This document shows, piece by piece, positions 35,671 to 47,540 of a stretch of 64,000 nucleotides of DNA. The stretch's first letter is position 1. The number at the start of each line of letters is the position of its first letter. A program made the translations under genes and the position numbers. Origin of the DNA: Vanilla planifolia (lineage: Eukaryota; Streptophyta; Magnoliopsida; Asparagales; Orchidaceae); contig CM043870.1 of assembly GCA_023846275.1 (NCBI GenBank), positions 16,724,385-16,788,384 on the forward strand. Reading direction: 5' to 3'. The notes below the pieces were generated by a model. The model was not told the DNA's origin. It did not search any database and was given only the letters and a program-made list of their open reading frames with translations.

Positions 35671-37206
35671 TGTCATTAGGAGTTTTGATGCACAAGAGCC
35701 AATTTGGCACCCTTTAATAAGCAAGGTAACTAAGTTTTACATGTGGAGTCAAGATATAGTAAAACATTACATTTTGGGCTCAAAATTGAAGTTTAAGATA
35801 TATAAAGAACAAAAATGGACAATTGTTCCCATCTTACTAACTCCATAAATCATCACCAACTCTATCAATCATTACTAAACTAACATGACACAATGACAAC
35901 TAGTCTAAACCACATTAAGTCATAACGGTTTAACAAATGGGTCATCCCGACCAGTTTTGTATCTCAGCATCATGTAACCCACAAATGCACATGGATTTCT
36001 CAATGCCAAGAGGACCTGGCAGTCTGAACTACCAATAGGAAATTTAGGCATCCTATGAATGCACAAAGATATGCTGATGCCATGACGACCTATTAGTCCA
36101 ACCTCTTAACAAAGCAATTTGTGTGACCCATGAATGCACTTGAATTCATTGATGTCACACCAACCTACCAACCTGACCCACTTATAAAAGATTTTGTCCA
36201 ATTTGTGAATGCACACAAATCTATCGATGTGGCCTCAGTTGGCTAGTCCAACTATGATTGACCCATCAACTCAATCCAAAAAATGTTGACCAAAATTGAC
36301 CCATAATAATTTGCACAAATCTAGCCTACACTGATCCAAAAATATAGATTTTCATAAAGCTATTTGGTAACAACTTTAACAACAACAATGTGGAATTAAA
36401 AATAGTTTTTTAGAAAGTTCTTTGGAAATATATTTTTATCACCAATTTTGGGCTTTTATTTTTTTTAATTATACTCTTTTCTTAGGCTCTTATAAAAGGG
36501 AAGACTTACTCATTAGAAAGTATGCATTTTACATATGAAGTTTCCACTTTCTTTTACATCCTATTGAGGTATTAGAGTTTATCACAGTAAGAACTCTAAC
36601 ATGTTGATTCTCTAGGCCTTCAAAGAAGGGGTGCAAGGCCCAAGCCATGAGACTTTGTGCTTGTTTAACTTCAAATATTTTACAACACCTTTCTATTACT
36701 ATCCTATAGTAATTTTGTTTCACTTCATCATTTTAAGTTTACTCAGATTTTCTACCTCCATCTTTATCAAATTTTACTCATAAATCTTACATATCATTAT
36801 CTTTCTTACTCTTTATGATTTCATTTCCTTAATTGTTTTGGATCTCCTTTGTGTGGAACAACTTCATTACTATATTTTTTCATGAGGCTCGGTAAGGTCC
36901 TTTCAATGCTTTCAATATATACTCGTGTAATCTTTTCTTCTTTTCTTTATCACAAAATTTGTTTTATCAACCCCTTTTTAAGTAACTCCATCTCCATGCT
37001 ATTGAAGAGGCTATGAGCCTAGCATATAAAGTGACTTCTTGTGTTGATTTTGATCACTTCTTGGCTAAGATCATCTTGGATAGGTATCTTGTCTATTATA
37101 TTTTTTGAGTTTCTTATATTTATCATTCACATTTTTCTTTCTTCTTAATATGTATAGGTTGATCTCTAAGTTGCTTGTTATGGTTTACTAAGCTTATTCA
37201 TCATCA
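35671..37206 (+). repeat. 3' LTR of nested gypsy element (family A)
   Basis: It starts TGTCATTAGGAGTTTTGATGC after the purine-rich TTTTTGGTGAGGGCAC and ends near CATCATCA. The 75-bp sub-repeat marker ATGCAC recurs at about 35985, 36059, 36134 and 36209. The 5' end overlaps a 64-codon open frame (35654-35848) that is simply LTR sequence. Confidence 0.85.
35970..36250 (+). repeat. 75-bp sub-repeats in family A 3' LTR, 4 units
   Basis: ACAAATGCACATGGAT, ATGAATGCACAAAGAT, ATGAATGCACTTGAAT and GTGAATGCACACAAAT occur at spacings of 74, 75 and 75 bp, the same array as in the 5' LTR at 30275. Confidence 0.85.
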
Positions 37207-37224
37207 TTACTAGAGTAAGGTAAG

Positions 37225-37600
37225 CTCTACTAAATATTCACTAGTGTTTCACACATTAGCTTTGGGGTAAACCTTATGTAGAATGGTTAAGTTGTGGTTT
37301 AATCCTCAAAATAATTACATGATCATGAGTGTAATTACCTTGCCTATGATTTGAAATTAGCAATAGTTTTTTTGTACTCAAGATCTCATAGCATTACCAA
37401 TATGGTGTTGAAGTTATGCTTTTCTTGAATCATAAAAGTCTCAAGTATATTTTTACATAGAGGGAGGTTAATTTAAGGTAAAGATGATGGTTAGAACTTA
37501 GAAAGGACTATAAGTTGGATGTTAAGCATTATAAGGGCAAAGAAAATTCTATGGCAAATGTCATGAGTAAATTTGTAGCTCTTTGAGATTTACACTTATG
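37225..37600 (+). pseudogene. Gypsy RNase H remnant (outer element, resumes after nested insertion)
   Basis: The frame begins KYSLVFHTLALG (family: FvVysDASxxgLG). In shifted frames follow VLKIS-HYQYGVEV, LNHKSLKYIFT-REVNLR-R-WLELRKDYKLDVKHYKGKENSMANVMSK. This is the Del/Tekay RNase H (lkiWRHYLyGxxcxvftDHKSLkYifTQxxLNlRQRRWlElLkDYDxxIxYHpGKaNvVADALSR). Conserved DH is NH and ADALSR is ANVMSK. It picks up where the RT at 29035-29965 was broken, proving that the two belong to one element. Confidence 0.9.
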
Positions 37601-37699
37601 GATGATTTAAGGAGGAAAGCCATGTTTAATTTTGATAGGGTTTAACATGGGTTGGTAATGTAGTCCCTACTAGCTCAACTGAGTTCTCTTACTATTTAT

Positions 37700-39130
37700 G
37701 TTTATTGATTATTGAGTTAAGAACACTCTAATTTGACAACCTAGAGCTTTACATCAACTGCAATAGGGATATTATGAGGACTTTTTCTTATATGATAGTA
37801 TTTTGGTTTACTATGTTAGAGGGTGTGTCTATCAACATTAGGCTTTTAAGGAGAGCTTACTGAGGGAGGCTAATGAGAGTAGGTTGGAAATTTACCTTAG
37901 AGAAATAAAGATTTACCAGAACCTTAAGGCCTAGTTTTGGTGGATGATTGAAGAAAGTTGTGACAAATTATGTTATAAGATGCTTAACTTGTAAAAGGTC
38001 AAAGTGCAACATCAAAAAACTGATGGTGTACTCCATAATTTTGGCTATACAATAATGGAAATGACATGAAATTACTATGGATTTTGTCTCAAGTTTGCTA
38101 AGAACTAGGCAAGGCTATGATGTAATTTGGATTATAATAGACTGGTTGACTAAATTGGCTCACTTTTTTGTAATAAAAAAATTATTTTTATATGTAAGCT
38201 AGTAGAGCATTATGTGTAATAGATATTTCATTTGTATAAGGTACCTAGAGTGATCATTTCAAATCATGATATAAATTTTACATCCCACTTTTTGAAGAAT
38301 TTACCTTAGAAAATGGGAACCACTCTCAACTTTAACATAGTTTTCCATCGCTAAACTCATGGGCAATAAAAAATGAAGATTTGAACTTCAAAGGATCTTT
38401 TGAGACTTAGTGTGTAGTCTTACTCTTCAAGCTTATTCAGATATTTAACATTATTATAATTTGTATATAATTATAGCTATCAATCAGCTATTGACATGGA
38501 GCAGTGTGAGGCTTTATATGTGCAACACCATAGGACTCCATTATGTTGGGCTAAAGGTGAGTCTATGCTAGATTTTGGACTTTAGATTATGAAGGATACT
38601 ACAAAGTTGTTACACAAATAAAGGGATAGACTGTGGATTGTTCAAGATTATAAAAATTGTTCTTTAACAATAAGCATAGACTAATTTTGTTTGTGGTTAA
38701 GGACAAGGTATTCTTCAAGTTCAACCTAATTTGAGGACTATTTAGATTTGGAAAGGCTTTCAAATTATGACTAAGGCACATTTGACCCTATCAGATTATG
38801 AAAACAATTAGAATTGTAGCATATACACTTTGATTGCAAGAGGAAATAGCTAGGATACATGATGTTTCCCACGTATCTAATTTAAAGAAATTCATTACAT
38901 TCCATTCCCTTCATGATGATCCTAAGGATCTCCAATTGTAGCTTGATGTGCCATATTAGGAGTAACCAAAGCACATTTTGGAATTTAGTACTAGATAGTT
39001 AAGAAATTGAAGTCTACTGATGGTTAAGGTCCTTTGTAAAAATTAGGATTAAAGAGACTTACTTAGGAGGTGAAAAGCAAGGTTTATTACAAATGCATAG
39101 GATTATTTTTTGGATTTCAAGTATGAAATT
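37700..39130 (+). pseudogene. Gypsy integrase and chromodomain-like tail remnant (outer element)
   Basis: Readable in order: YLREIKIYQNLKA (family: KMYrDLkxxyWWpgMK), VTNYVIRCLTCKRSKCNI (xxVxxCxtCQxvKxeh), GNDMKLLWILS/MDFVSSLLR, YDVIWIIIDWLTKLAHF (xDaIwVIVDRLTKsAHFlp), VPRVIISNHDINFTSHF (vPxxIvSDRDxrFtSxFW), the Asp now Asn. Later come DRLWIVQDYK and MMFPTYLI (family HnVFHVSmLRK). Near 38940-39120, the block EXPKHILEFSTR, LMVKVLC and LGGEKQGLL matches the Del/Tekay chromodomain-like tail (eexPvxIlDrxxkxLrnkxiplVKVLWxnxxxEEATWE). It directly precedes the purine tract and the 3' LTR at 39150. Confidence 0.88.
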
Positions 39131-39149
39131 CTAGTAAAGGTTAGAAGAT

Positions 39150-42100
39150 TGTCACACCTCTCTTATGGTTAGCTAAGGTATGTTATTTTTGTTCTATTTT
39201 ATCAATTAAATACCAATAAACTTGAGTGATTAAGCTAGATTGATGCTAATTTTTCTTTTATGAGAATTGCATAGTACAACAATAGAAGATCATTTGATAT
39301 GAGAAAAGAAACCTATTAAAAAGCTTGATTGAGAATATTGTATAATATAATGCTAGTTAATTGTACAATATAATCAAGCAAGCAAAGTAATCTACATGCA
39401 AGTGTGAACAAGTTGTTAAAACAGACTTTGTTCATATAAGCACAACTTGGTGATCACATAAGCATGATGATTTCATGAACAATAAAGGTCAAATGTGTCT
39501 AATAATTTAAGAAATAAGTTTTGGTATCATACAATATAACCACAACATAATGCAATCTAGTACGAGAAAGAGAAAAATGTGAATGAGTGTAAAACTTGGT
39601 TAGCGATCATACCAGGTTGATTGCACCAGTATATAAGAACATTACCATAGAGAATAGAAGTGATATTGTGATCATACAAGTATGAAGTCATGAATCATAT
39701 AGAAACAATAATAAAAGAAGGAAAATCTTCTAAGTCTAACTAGTTGAGTGTCAGGTGATCTAACTGTTCCTATAATACGAAATAGTTATAGTATTAGTAT
39801 GATATTGAGAAATTGAATAAACCAATTTTAATATTTGAGTTTCTTTTTATTACAATGATTTTAATTAAGAAGCCCAACATGTAAGGGATGGAAATGACTT
39901 GGATAGAAGCAATTATATTAGGATTACATGAAGTTGAATCTGGTGATTATCAAGGTCTAATCCTATCTATGAATCCTTAGAGAGGGATTAAGGGTCTATG
40001 TCTATTTATATGCAAGATATTTTTCTTAATTATCCTAACAAATTCTAAACCTCCTAATCTAAAAGATTAAACTAAGACAAGAAGGAGACCTTACCACATG
40101 AAAGAGGAGGAAGCAACCACAAAAATTAAAGAGGAATAACAAAGAATTCTATGGAGAATACCATTACCTAATTAAGGTAAGATGAAAGTCAAGATCACAC
40201 AAGTAAACCTACATATTCTTATGATTAATAAATCAACTATCTTGTTATATAATATTTTGTTTCATATGTAATAATATAATGTGATCTTTTTCAATTGATA
40301 CTCTTCAATGAGATGAATAAGTGTAATAATCAAAAACATATGGAGTTATTAAGAACATGATTAATCCATTCTTGATTGATTCTTAATATATTTGTAATGA
40401 TTCTTGAATTATCTCTCCATGAAATATTATTTAAGCCATGCATATTCACCAATCTCATCATACATGAGAGATATGTGATAAGATTTTGTTAATATATATT
40501 TATTAAAGTTAAGATTTCTTGTTACTACAAAACTTATATTTCAAATTTGAATTTTTAAAGTGACTTATGTAGCATGACTTACCTTACCCAACACATGACA
40601 TTATAATTTTGTGATCAAAAGCAACTAGGCTAGGGTTCCTTATTGATTTTATTAGTTCACATGCAAATTAAGAGTTTAGCATGAAAATTATTGACTTATT
40701 CATTCTACCCAAGAATAGAATTATTTCAATTTAAATGATATCATGGATTAATGTCTCAATTATTATTGAAATTCATGAAATTACATGATTCAATACATGT
40801 GATAGTGAAATCTTTTTTTTTGTTAGCTTATGCTATATAAATTACTAAATTGAGAATATGGGTAGATGTAAATAATTCTTATTATTTTCCAAGAATATCA
40901 TGTTGTGTAGAAGTTAACATTTATGCTTACATGTTGATATTGTTAAGTGTTATGCCATATATACTATGTAATACCACAATTAAGCATGACAATGTTAAAA
41001 CTTAAGCACCATGGCATGATAAGAGCATAGAACCATGAGACCATGATTGAGAAATTATTAGAAGATTTTGTGTAAAATTTATTTTAGACTACAACAATAG
41101 ATACAAGGATGAAAACTTGAAACTTAGTTAAAATCCCTAAGGTTTTCTTGTGGCCGAGCATGGACAAGCCTCAGTTTTGTATGGAAAGCAAGATCAAATG
41201 TTTAGTTAAGCTATGGAGAGGAATAGATTGGACCTTGGAATGACCTTGATAGCTTTAAAAGGTTAAGAGTAGTCCTTGATTTCTAGTGGAAGAATATAGT
41301 ATGGCTCAATTGGAAGCTTTAAAAAAGGACTATGTTGGTTAAGGATTTAATTAGGCTTTCAAGTATTGGGTAAGGTTCAATTAAGTGAGATTTTGAGAGT
41401 TTAATGTAAAGTTGATTGGTATTTTATGATTTGAGATAAATCCATTGATATTAAGTTTATATCTTATTGGAGTCTCCTAAGAGATCAATAAGGAGTGATA
41501 TAGGTTTAGAATAACTTATGATAAAATATTAATATATAATTAAATTAGGATTAATGTAAAATTAGATAGACTTAAGTCTTGATTTTGATGAAAGAAAATC
41601 TTAGATATGAATATAAGACTGGATCATAGATAATAGAACTTGTTGAGTCTTGTGTATCCTTCCTTAAAATAAGACCATAGGATGGAGATCTCCTCAAGCT
41701 TTAGATGAGGAGTAGAGGAATGCATGGTCTTTATGGTAGCCTAGATTTTCATGTGTCACAGGACATTAATTGGATGCATCATGCATTTTTCTAGTTTAGA
41801 CTTAACATTCTAATGCTTAATGCATGGCATATATGATCATGATATTAGTTTGATCTTGATCTATATTGTTTATATAATATTTTTATAGTATAATTAATTA
41901 TTTGGCTGACTCTCCTTACTTTTTAATTCAAGATTTGGGAAATAAGAGACTACATTAGAGCCCATTATTTGATAACATTTGTATTTTATTTGTACTTGCA
42001 ATTGTTTATACATTTACTTAGTTGTAAGACATTAATCCATCTTGGTTTAATGATGTATTAACTAGACACTTATATTGTCTTGGATTTTATTACTGAACTT

Positions 42101-42504
42101 TGATTTGTATCAAATTTATTTGTACTTGGATGTTATGCATTTTATTAACTTTTGATGTTATGTCTTTATGGATGTTCATGTTGGATACCTCATTTTGTGC
42201 ATATGGATTATTTGTATATTTCATGACACATTGATACATGATATATGTTATTGTAGTTACAAAGCTACATTAGCCTAGGATGAACTAGTTCCTAAGTCAT
42301 GTGGATGATCATTTGATAAGGAAGCTTGGTTCATCATGCATGACACAACATGTGCTTGGAGATTAAATGGGGGATCGTAACTGTTAATTTGAGTTACAAG
42401 AACATGGAGTGAAAGGTGACTAGCAAAATATAATAATAGGTGTAAGATTTGTTGAATTGGTGGATTTTAAAAAAAGCTATTGGAAAAAAGGTCTAGGTGT
42501 GATA
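39150..42504 (+). repeat. 3' LTR of the outer gypsy element (family B, 3.36 kb)
   Basis: TGTCACACC at the start follows the purine-rich TAGTAAAGGTTAGAAGAT, and GGTGTGATA closes it at 42504, immediately before GAGTC. It aligns along the length of the 5' LTR but lacks about 860 bp present there. Confidence 0.88.
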
Positions 42505-43050
42505 GAGTCTATGCATCTTAGTAGTCTTAATATCTTAACTGTATATTTCATGATGTCATAATTATTGTAATGGTCATATTTTTATTTATGGTAGTGTTAT
42601 TATATTTGATGGATTTTTTTGTTATATTTGACTTTTATTATTATCATTAGACATTTACATCTTTTATATTTGTCTCTTATATGATGGACTTGGATTTGTG
42701 GGCTATATATGAGTCATGATAATACATTAGCCTTGTGGATTATGCGTTGAAACTATGATAAGTTTTGGTATGTTTTATTTGGTACCATGTACATGTCAAT
42801 GTAGTTCATGGGTACTCCCTACTTAGGGTGAACTAGCTTTTGAATCAACTAGATGACTAATTAGTAAAGAGAAATGGTTCACTTTGGATAGCACATTATC
42901 AGCATGATGATCAGATTAGGAGATTGCAACTCTTAGTTGAAATATCAAACATTAAAATTGTAAAATGGCTAGCCAAGTACATTGAATAGTGAATGGTTTT
43001 TTGCATATTGGGATTTTAAAAAACATGTTCTTGAAAGGTCGAGTGTGACA
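42505..43050 (+). mobile_element. Old family B LTR, right part (continuation of 20335-23723)
   Basis: After the second target-duplication copy the sequence is again family B LTR, and it ends with AAAGGTCGAGTGTGACA at 43050, the same terminus as the outer element's LTR but better preserved. Joined in thought with 20335-23723 it makes one LTR of about 3.9 kb that received the outer element. No primer site follows 43050, so it is a solo or 3' LTR. Confidence 0.75.
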
Positions 43051-43169
43051 AAATATGCCTTGGGAATTCAAATCAAGCAATCCAAAGGTGACATTTTTTG
43101 TATCTCAAGAAAATCTTACAAATCTTCTAAAAGGATTTCAAATGAAAAGTTGTAAGCCTATTTGAACAC

Positions 43170-46100
43170 TATTACACCTTCCCTTTAGCTAACCACTAAA
43201 TATTATCATTTTTTTAATAAACACTTATAAATTTTGAGTAATTTAAGTTAGGTTATATCAAGACATACCTTAGATAAAAATTGTATAGTATGATGGTTAA
43301 AGGTCATACGGTATGATGGAGGGAAGGAACTAAATGAATTCTTAGCTATAATTATCATACAATATGATATTTATTATTTATATAGTACAATTAAATAATA
43401 AATGAAAATGAGATATAGGTGTGAATAGGCTTTGAAAGGAAGTTTTAGTCATAAGGGTATTAATCAAAGTATCACACAAGTACGTGATAGGGAAAAGGCA
43501 ATATCTTGAGTTCGAAAACATTAGGAGAGATAAATATTGTCTAGTATGATGTTTGATATCATACAAATATGGTTTGTTAAGATTCAACAATGTTGTGGTG
43601 TGCAGTGTATCATATAAGTACAGATAGTGAATCATAAAAGATGATATAAAGAAATTGCTGATCAATGATATAGGATTTCGTTAATCATATCATATAATGA
43701 CCTTATCATATTAATAAATTATGAAGATGCTGAATAAAGTATGGTTTCATAATTAGCTACTTTCAATCTTAACCATTGAAATTAAGATAACCTTGAACTA
43801 GACATTGCATTGGAAAGGACTTGCATAGTGTTAATTTATTAAGATAAGCCCTTGATTTAGGGTTTCTTAACTGATGCTATTTGAGGTTAACATTGTGATT
43901 TGGCTGGGATGTTGAGAAAACAAAACCCTAGCTTTTGGCCATGGAGTGTAGCAAGGAGGATAATTAAGAGGTAATAAAGAAAAAATAAGCATCACTTAGG
44001 AGCAAGAAGATCTTAAGACATGAAGAAGAAAGAGCTTACCCTTAGTGAAGTTCTCTATTTAAGTTGTAATATAAAATGATCCTTGAGATCATATATTAAA
44101 TTTTGCTAAAATCTAAGGAAAGATAAAATGCATTATCTTGTTAACTTGCATGTGAAAACTTTGGAAAATGAATATGATAATAGCTAACTAATCTTCTTCC
44201 ATAAAATTGCTATGTAAAAAGAGGAAAATTTGCTTTAACCTGACTAAGCATAATTTTAACTAGCTTGTAATAATTGTTAGACATTCTTTTATTATGAAAA
44301 CATTATTAAATGACTCATGCAAAAACCTACCCAATGTGCAACCTGAGAGAGTAAATTAAGTTACATGAATATATGATAGCATCACTTATTTGTATTTGTG
44401 AATGTGTCTAGTAAGATAATTTTTGTAAGTATATAATGGACTCCTTTTTGTTATATCATTGTGAAATCTCATAAGAAATTCATGCTAATTATTACTATAG
44501 TCTTATGTCAAAATATGAAAGGTATTTCATAATTATATGCCTACAATTATAACATTACTTTAATTGATGTATTTATGAATTCAGTTGTTGAACTTGGAAC
44601 ATTAGTTATTAATGATAATTCTCTCTTACTCAAGATATGATTTGTGATTAAAAGCATGATAAATGGTAATTCTTTACTAGTTATCTGATTATGTTTGCAA
44701 ATTGTTCTTAGCATAAAAATGTTATAAAGTCTTTAAACTATGAAAGGATTGATTTAGGATTAACACAACCCTAATAATCAAGTTAAGATTAACATTTTTT
44801 TTGTTTAAATTTATACCATGTTGGAATTAAGATCTTTAGAGATCTCCTTTTCCTTTAAGTAATTGAGAATGTTAGTTTAAATTATTATCATGTGTAGCTA
44901 TCCTTGCTATTGGATGAATTACTTAGGGTTTCATCAGATGTTGAATTATTAATTGTGTAAAACTAAGACTTCATGATACAAAGAAATTAAATTTTATGTG
45001 TGTAGATTTTTTTTCTAAGTAGTTACCTATAAGAGATAAGGGACATCTTGGTTAAGCAAGTACATGTAATTTAACTTGAGTAGTATGCCATGATGTGAAT
45101 GTATATTTATATTAGGATGTACTATGCATAAAAGTATGTAAAATGCTATGTGAACAAGATAAACCTTAGCTTAGGAGATGAACCATGAATTGACACGTGG
45201 AAATTTAGCCAAACTCTTATAAATTATTTATGTTCAAGTATTCTTTTACCTCAGGTATGCTTGGGAAGCATTGAACCATGACTTGGTTGAGCCATAAGAG
45301 GTATTGGTTCAGCCCTTGAGGGAACATAGATGGCTTTTAAGGAGTTTTTCTACTTGAGAAGCTTGGAAGTGCTAAGTTTGAAACCTTAAAAGAAAGCTAA
45401 GTTGGCTAAGAAAAAGATTAGTAATGCTAATGCTAAGGATAGACTTTCAAATCTTATGGTTCATTCCTGGTAGGATTTAAAAATAGAACTTGAGAAGCTT
45501 AAAAAAGACATAAAGATTTAAGAATAATTCAAGTAAAAATAACCCATAATAGAAGGTTCTAAAGTTAAACTTAGGTAATACAATTTAGTGAGCCTCTATG
45601 TATATCATAAATAAAGTTTAGGATGATAAAGCTATTCACTAAGACCCTAAAAAATGTTGGAAAGCATCAAATAAGACTTAGAAATTGCTAAGTTTGACTA
45701 AGGTACTAATAAGGTACAAATGTTGGCTAGACCCATGGGTTAACCAAGTTCCTTAAGTAAGATTATAAGTTATCCTAATTAGACTCTGAAGCCATGGGAT
45801 GACTTCTTCAATGGTGATTTAAGAGAAATATAATGGCTCAAGAGAGGCCTTAGGATGCGTATAGTGACTCAGAATTTGCTTAGAGGTATAACAACTTATA
45901 TTTAGTTCTAATGACGATCAACTATACATTGAACCTAAGGGATTAAGTTAATAATGCATGAGCACCAAAGATAGCTTGAATAAGTAAGGTCTTAGATGAA
46001 ATCAAGAAAATAGTAAATATAAGAACAAAAATAGGTTATGATATTTTAGATAGCTAAATTAAGGCTTAGTGAGAACCCAACCATAAGATTTCTAGATGAT

Positions 46101-47540
46101 AGTAATCATAAATATTTCAAATAAAACTTATGATTGAAACCTTAGGTTATCTTAATTAAGGCGTGGAGAATATTAGATAGTAGATTTAGGGTAAGAAAAA
46201 CCCTTAACCTATCAAGTTATTGATTAAGCTAAGAACAATTCCTTACATGTCAGATTCAAGTTAAAAAAATATACAGTGCTAAATAATAGTATATTAGGGT
46301 TAAAAAGATGATACATGTCATGGATATGATTTGATTAGGTGAAGACTAAATGTAATAGACCTCTGATCATACTTGCTCACCTAAGAGATAAACAAGTTAG
46401 CTACTTTACTCCCTTGGCTCTAAGGTAGTATACACATGGTTGGTTGAGCCTGGGCAGGAATCTTTAAGGTTGGCTAAAGACCATTCTATAAATAGTCCAA
46501 GTGAACAATTTCATATTTAGTCTTGTAGGGAACAAATTGTGTTATGATAGTGGTAAGAGTATATGTGATTGTTGAAAATTTCTAGAACCCTACAAGGTTG
46601 TCCCTATGATCACTATTTCCTTGTGATACGTTAGATTATATGATGTTATAGAAGTACCAAGACCTATCATATTTCTCTTAAATAAGTGAGTGAATTTGAT
46701 TGATTAAGGAACATTGAGCATTTAATTAGTAACATCATAAGGTTATGCATTAAGATAGTTGATAGATAATGATATACTTATGAGAGTTCTCATTTGATGT
46801 AATAAATTTATATTATTTATTCAATTATATATATATATATTTCTTAACCATTGTGTGTTAGTTTTACAATATGACTTGAGGATTTTCTATTAAGCTCCCT
46901 AACTTACTTTCTTTATAGTTTTGGAGGATCAAAGAGCTAAAAGGAATGTAAGAACGAGGTTGGAGATTATTAGAGTTAGTGTATTAACTAGATGATACAT
47001 ATAATTATATTCTATCATTAATAATAGTAAAATTATTATTTTATATAATTATTAGTTATATATTTCTTGATTATTATATATTAATTTTATAATATGACTT
47101 GAGGATTCTCTATTGAGCTCCCAAACTTACTCACTTTATAGTTTTAGAGGATCAAAAAGCTAAGAGTTGTGTAGGAACTAGGCTTGAGATTATTAGAGTT
47201 AGTGTATTAACTAGACGAGACAACTACTTATAGTATTTCGTTAATAACAATAGAATTATTATTTTATATAATTATTAGTTATATTATTAATAGATATAGG
47301 ATTATACTAGACTGTTATATTTGAACTTGATAATTATTTGTATTATTTTTGTTGGACCTTAATAGTTATTTATTATGCTATTTCTAATTAAATTTGGGTT
47401 GTATAATTGATTATCATTGATAATTTTGTTTTATATATCGAATTTTTGAATAAAAATTTTAGTAGATTATTATTATAGTCATTTGTATTTTATTATAATT
47501 GTTACTTATAGGTTCATTATATTATTGTGAACATTTAGAT
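43170..47540 (+). mobile_element. Third family B LTR copy, 3' end lost
   Basis: It starts TATTACACCTTCCCTTTAGC (compare TGTCACACCTCTCTTATGG at 39150) and follows family B landmarks: AGGTGTGAATAGGC near 43414, GGAACATAGATGGCTTTTAAGG near 45321 and TGACTTGAGGATTTTCTATT near 46872. The normal terminus GGTGTGACA was not found and similarity fades around 47540. No coding region follows. A 95-codon minus-strand open frame (43665-43378) is just LTR sequence. Confidence 0.65.
46850..47295 (+). repeat. 223-bp tandem duplication in family B LTR
   Basis: GAGGATT(T/C)TCTATT(A/G)AGCTCCC occurs at 46878 and 47101. Both are followed by ATAGTTTTRGAGGATCAAA, then GATTATTAGAGTTAGTGTATTAACTAGA and ATTATTTTATATAATTATTAG. 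The two copies are much closer to each other than family B copies are to one another, so the duplication is younger than the LTR. Confidence 0.85.

Larger units (their letters stand above)
29968..37206 (+). mobile_element. Nested family A Ty3/gypsy chromovirus, degraded
   Basis: Two LTRs of 1519 and 1536 bp in direct orientation enclose about 4.2 kb with gag, protease, RT, RNase H and integrase fragments in gypsy order. It interrupts the outer element inside the RT/RNase H region: RT-type coding ends before 29968 and RNase H-type coding begins after about 37225. The phrasing SFHGL-FYK-FIKGFS, EFYVVVQSLR-WR and HIKYLEFLLNYTFILKHK resembles CRM/Reina-type chromoviruses. The candidate 5-bp target duplication is poor (TTGGT at 29963, TTACT at 37207), so exact borders may be off by a few bases. 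Confidence 0.85.
23724..42504 (+). mobile_element. Del/Tekay-like Ty3/gypsy chromovirus, degraded, carrying a nested element
   Basis: An element with long LTRs (4091 and 3355 bp) flanked by a 5-bp target duplication, GAGTT (23719-23723) and GAGTC (42505-42509), differing only at a C/T position. The 3' LTR begins TGTCACACC and ends GGTGTGATA, a short terminal inverted repeat; in the 5' LTR these are decayed. A primer-binding site follows the 5' LTR and a purine tract precedes the 3' LTR. Gag, RT, RNase H, integrase and a chromodomain-like tail are readable in order. RT and RNase H are separated by a second gypsy element (29968-37206). Without that guest the element is about 11.5 kb. It sits in another LTR of its own family. 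Confidence 0.88.

Noticed and set aside
29963-37211. Clean target duplication for the nested element (TTGGT versus TTACT)
   Set aside because: Only three of five bases agree, so it is not claimed; the borders rest on LTR alignment and the interrupted pol gene.
46825-46845. Short AT dinucleotide run as a functional element
   Set aside because: Simple sequence of this length is expected by chance in DNA this AT-rich.
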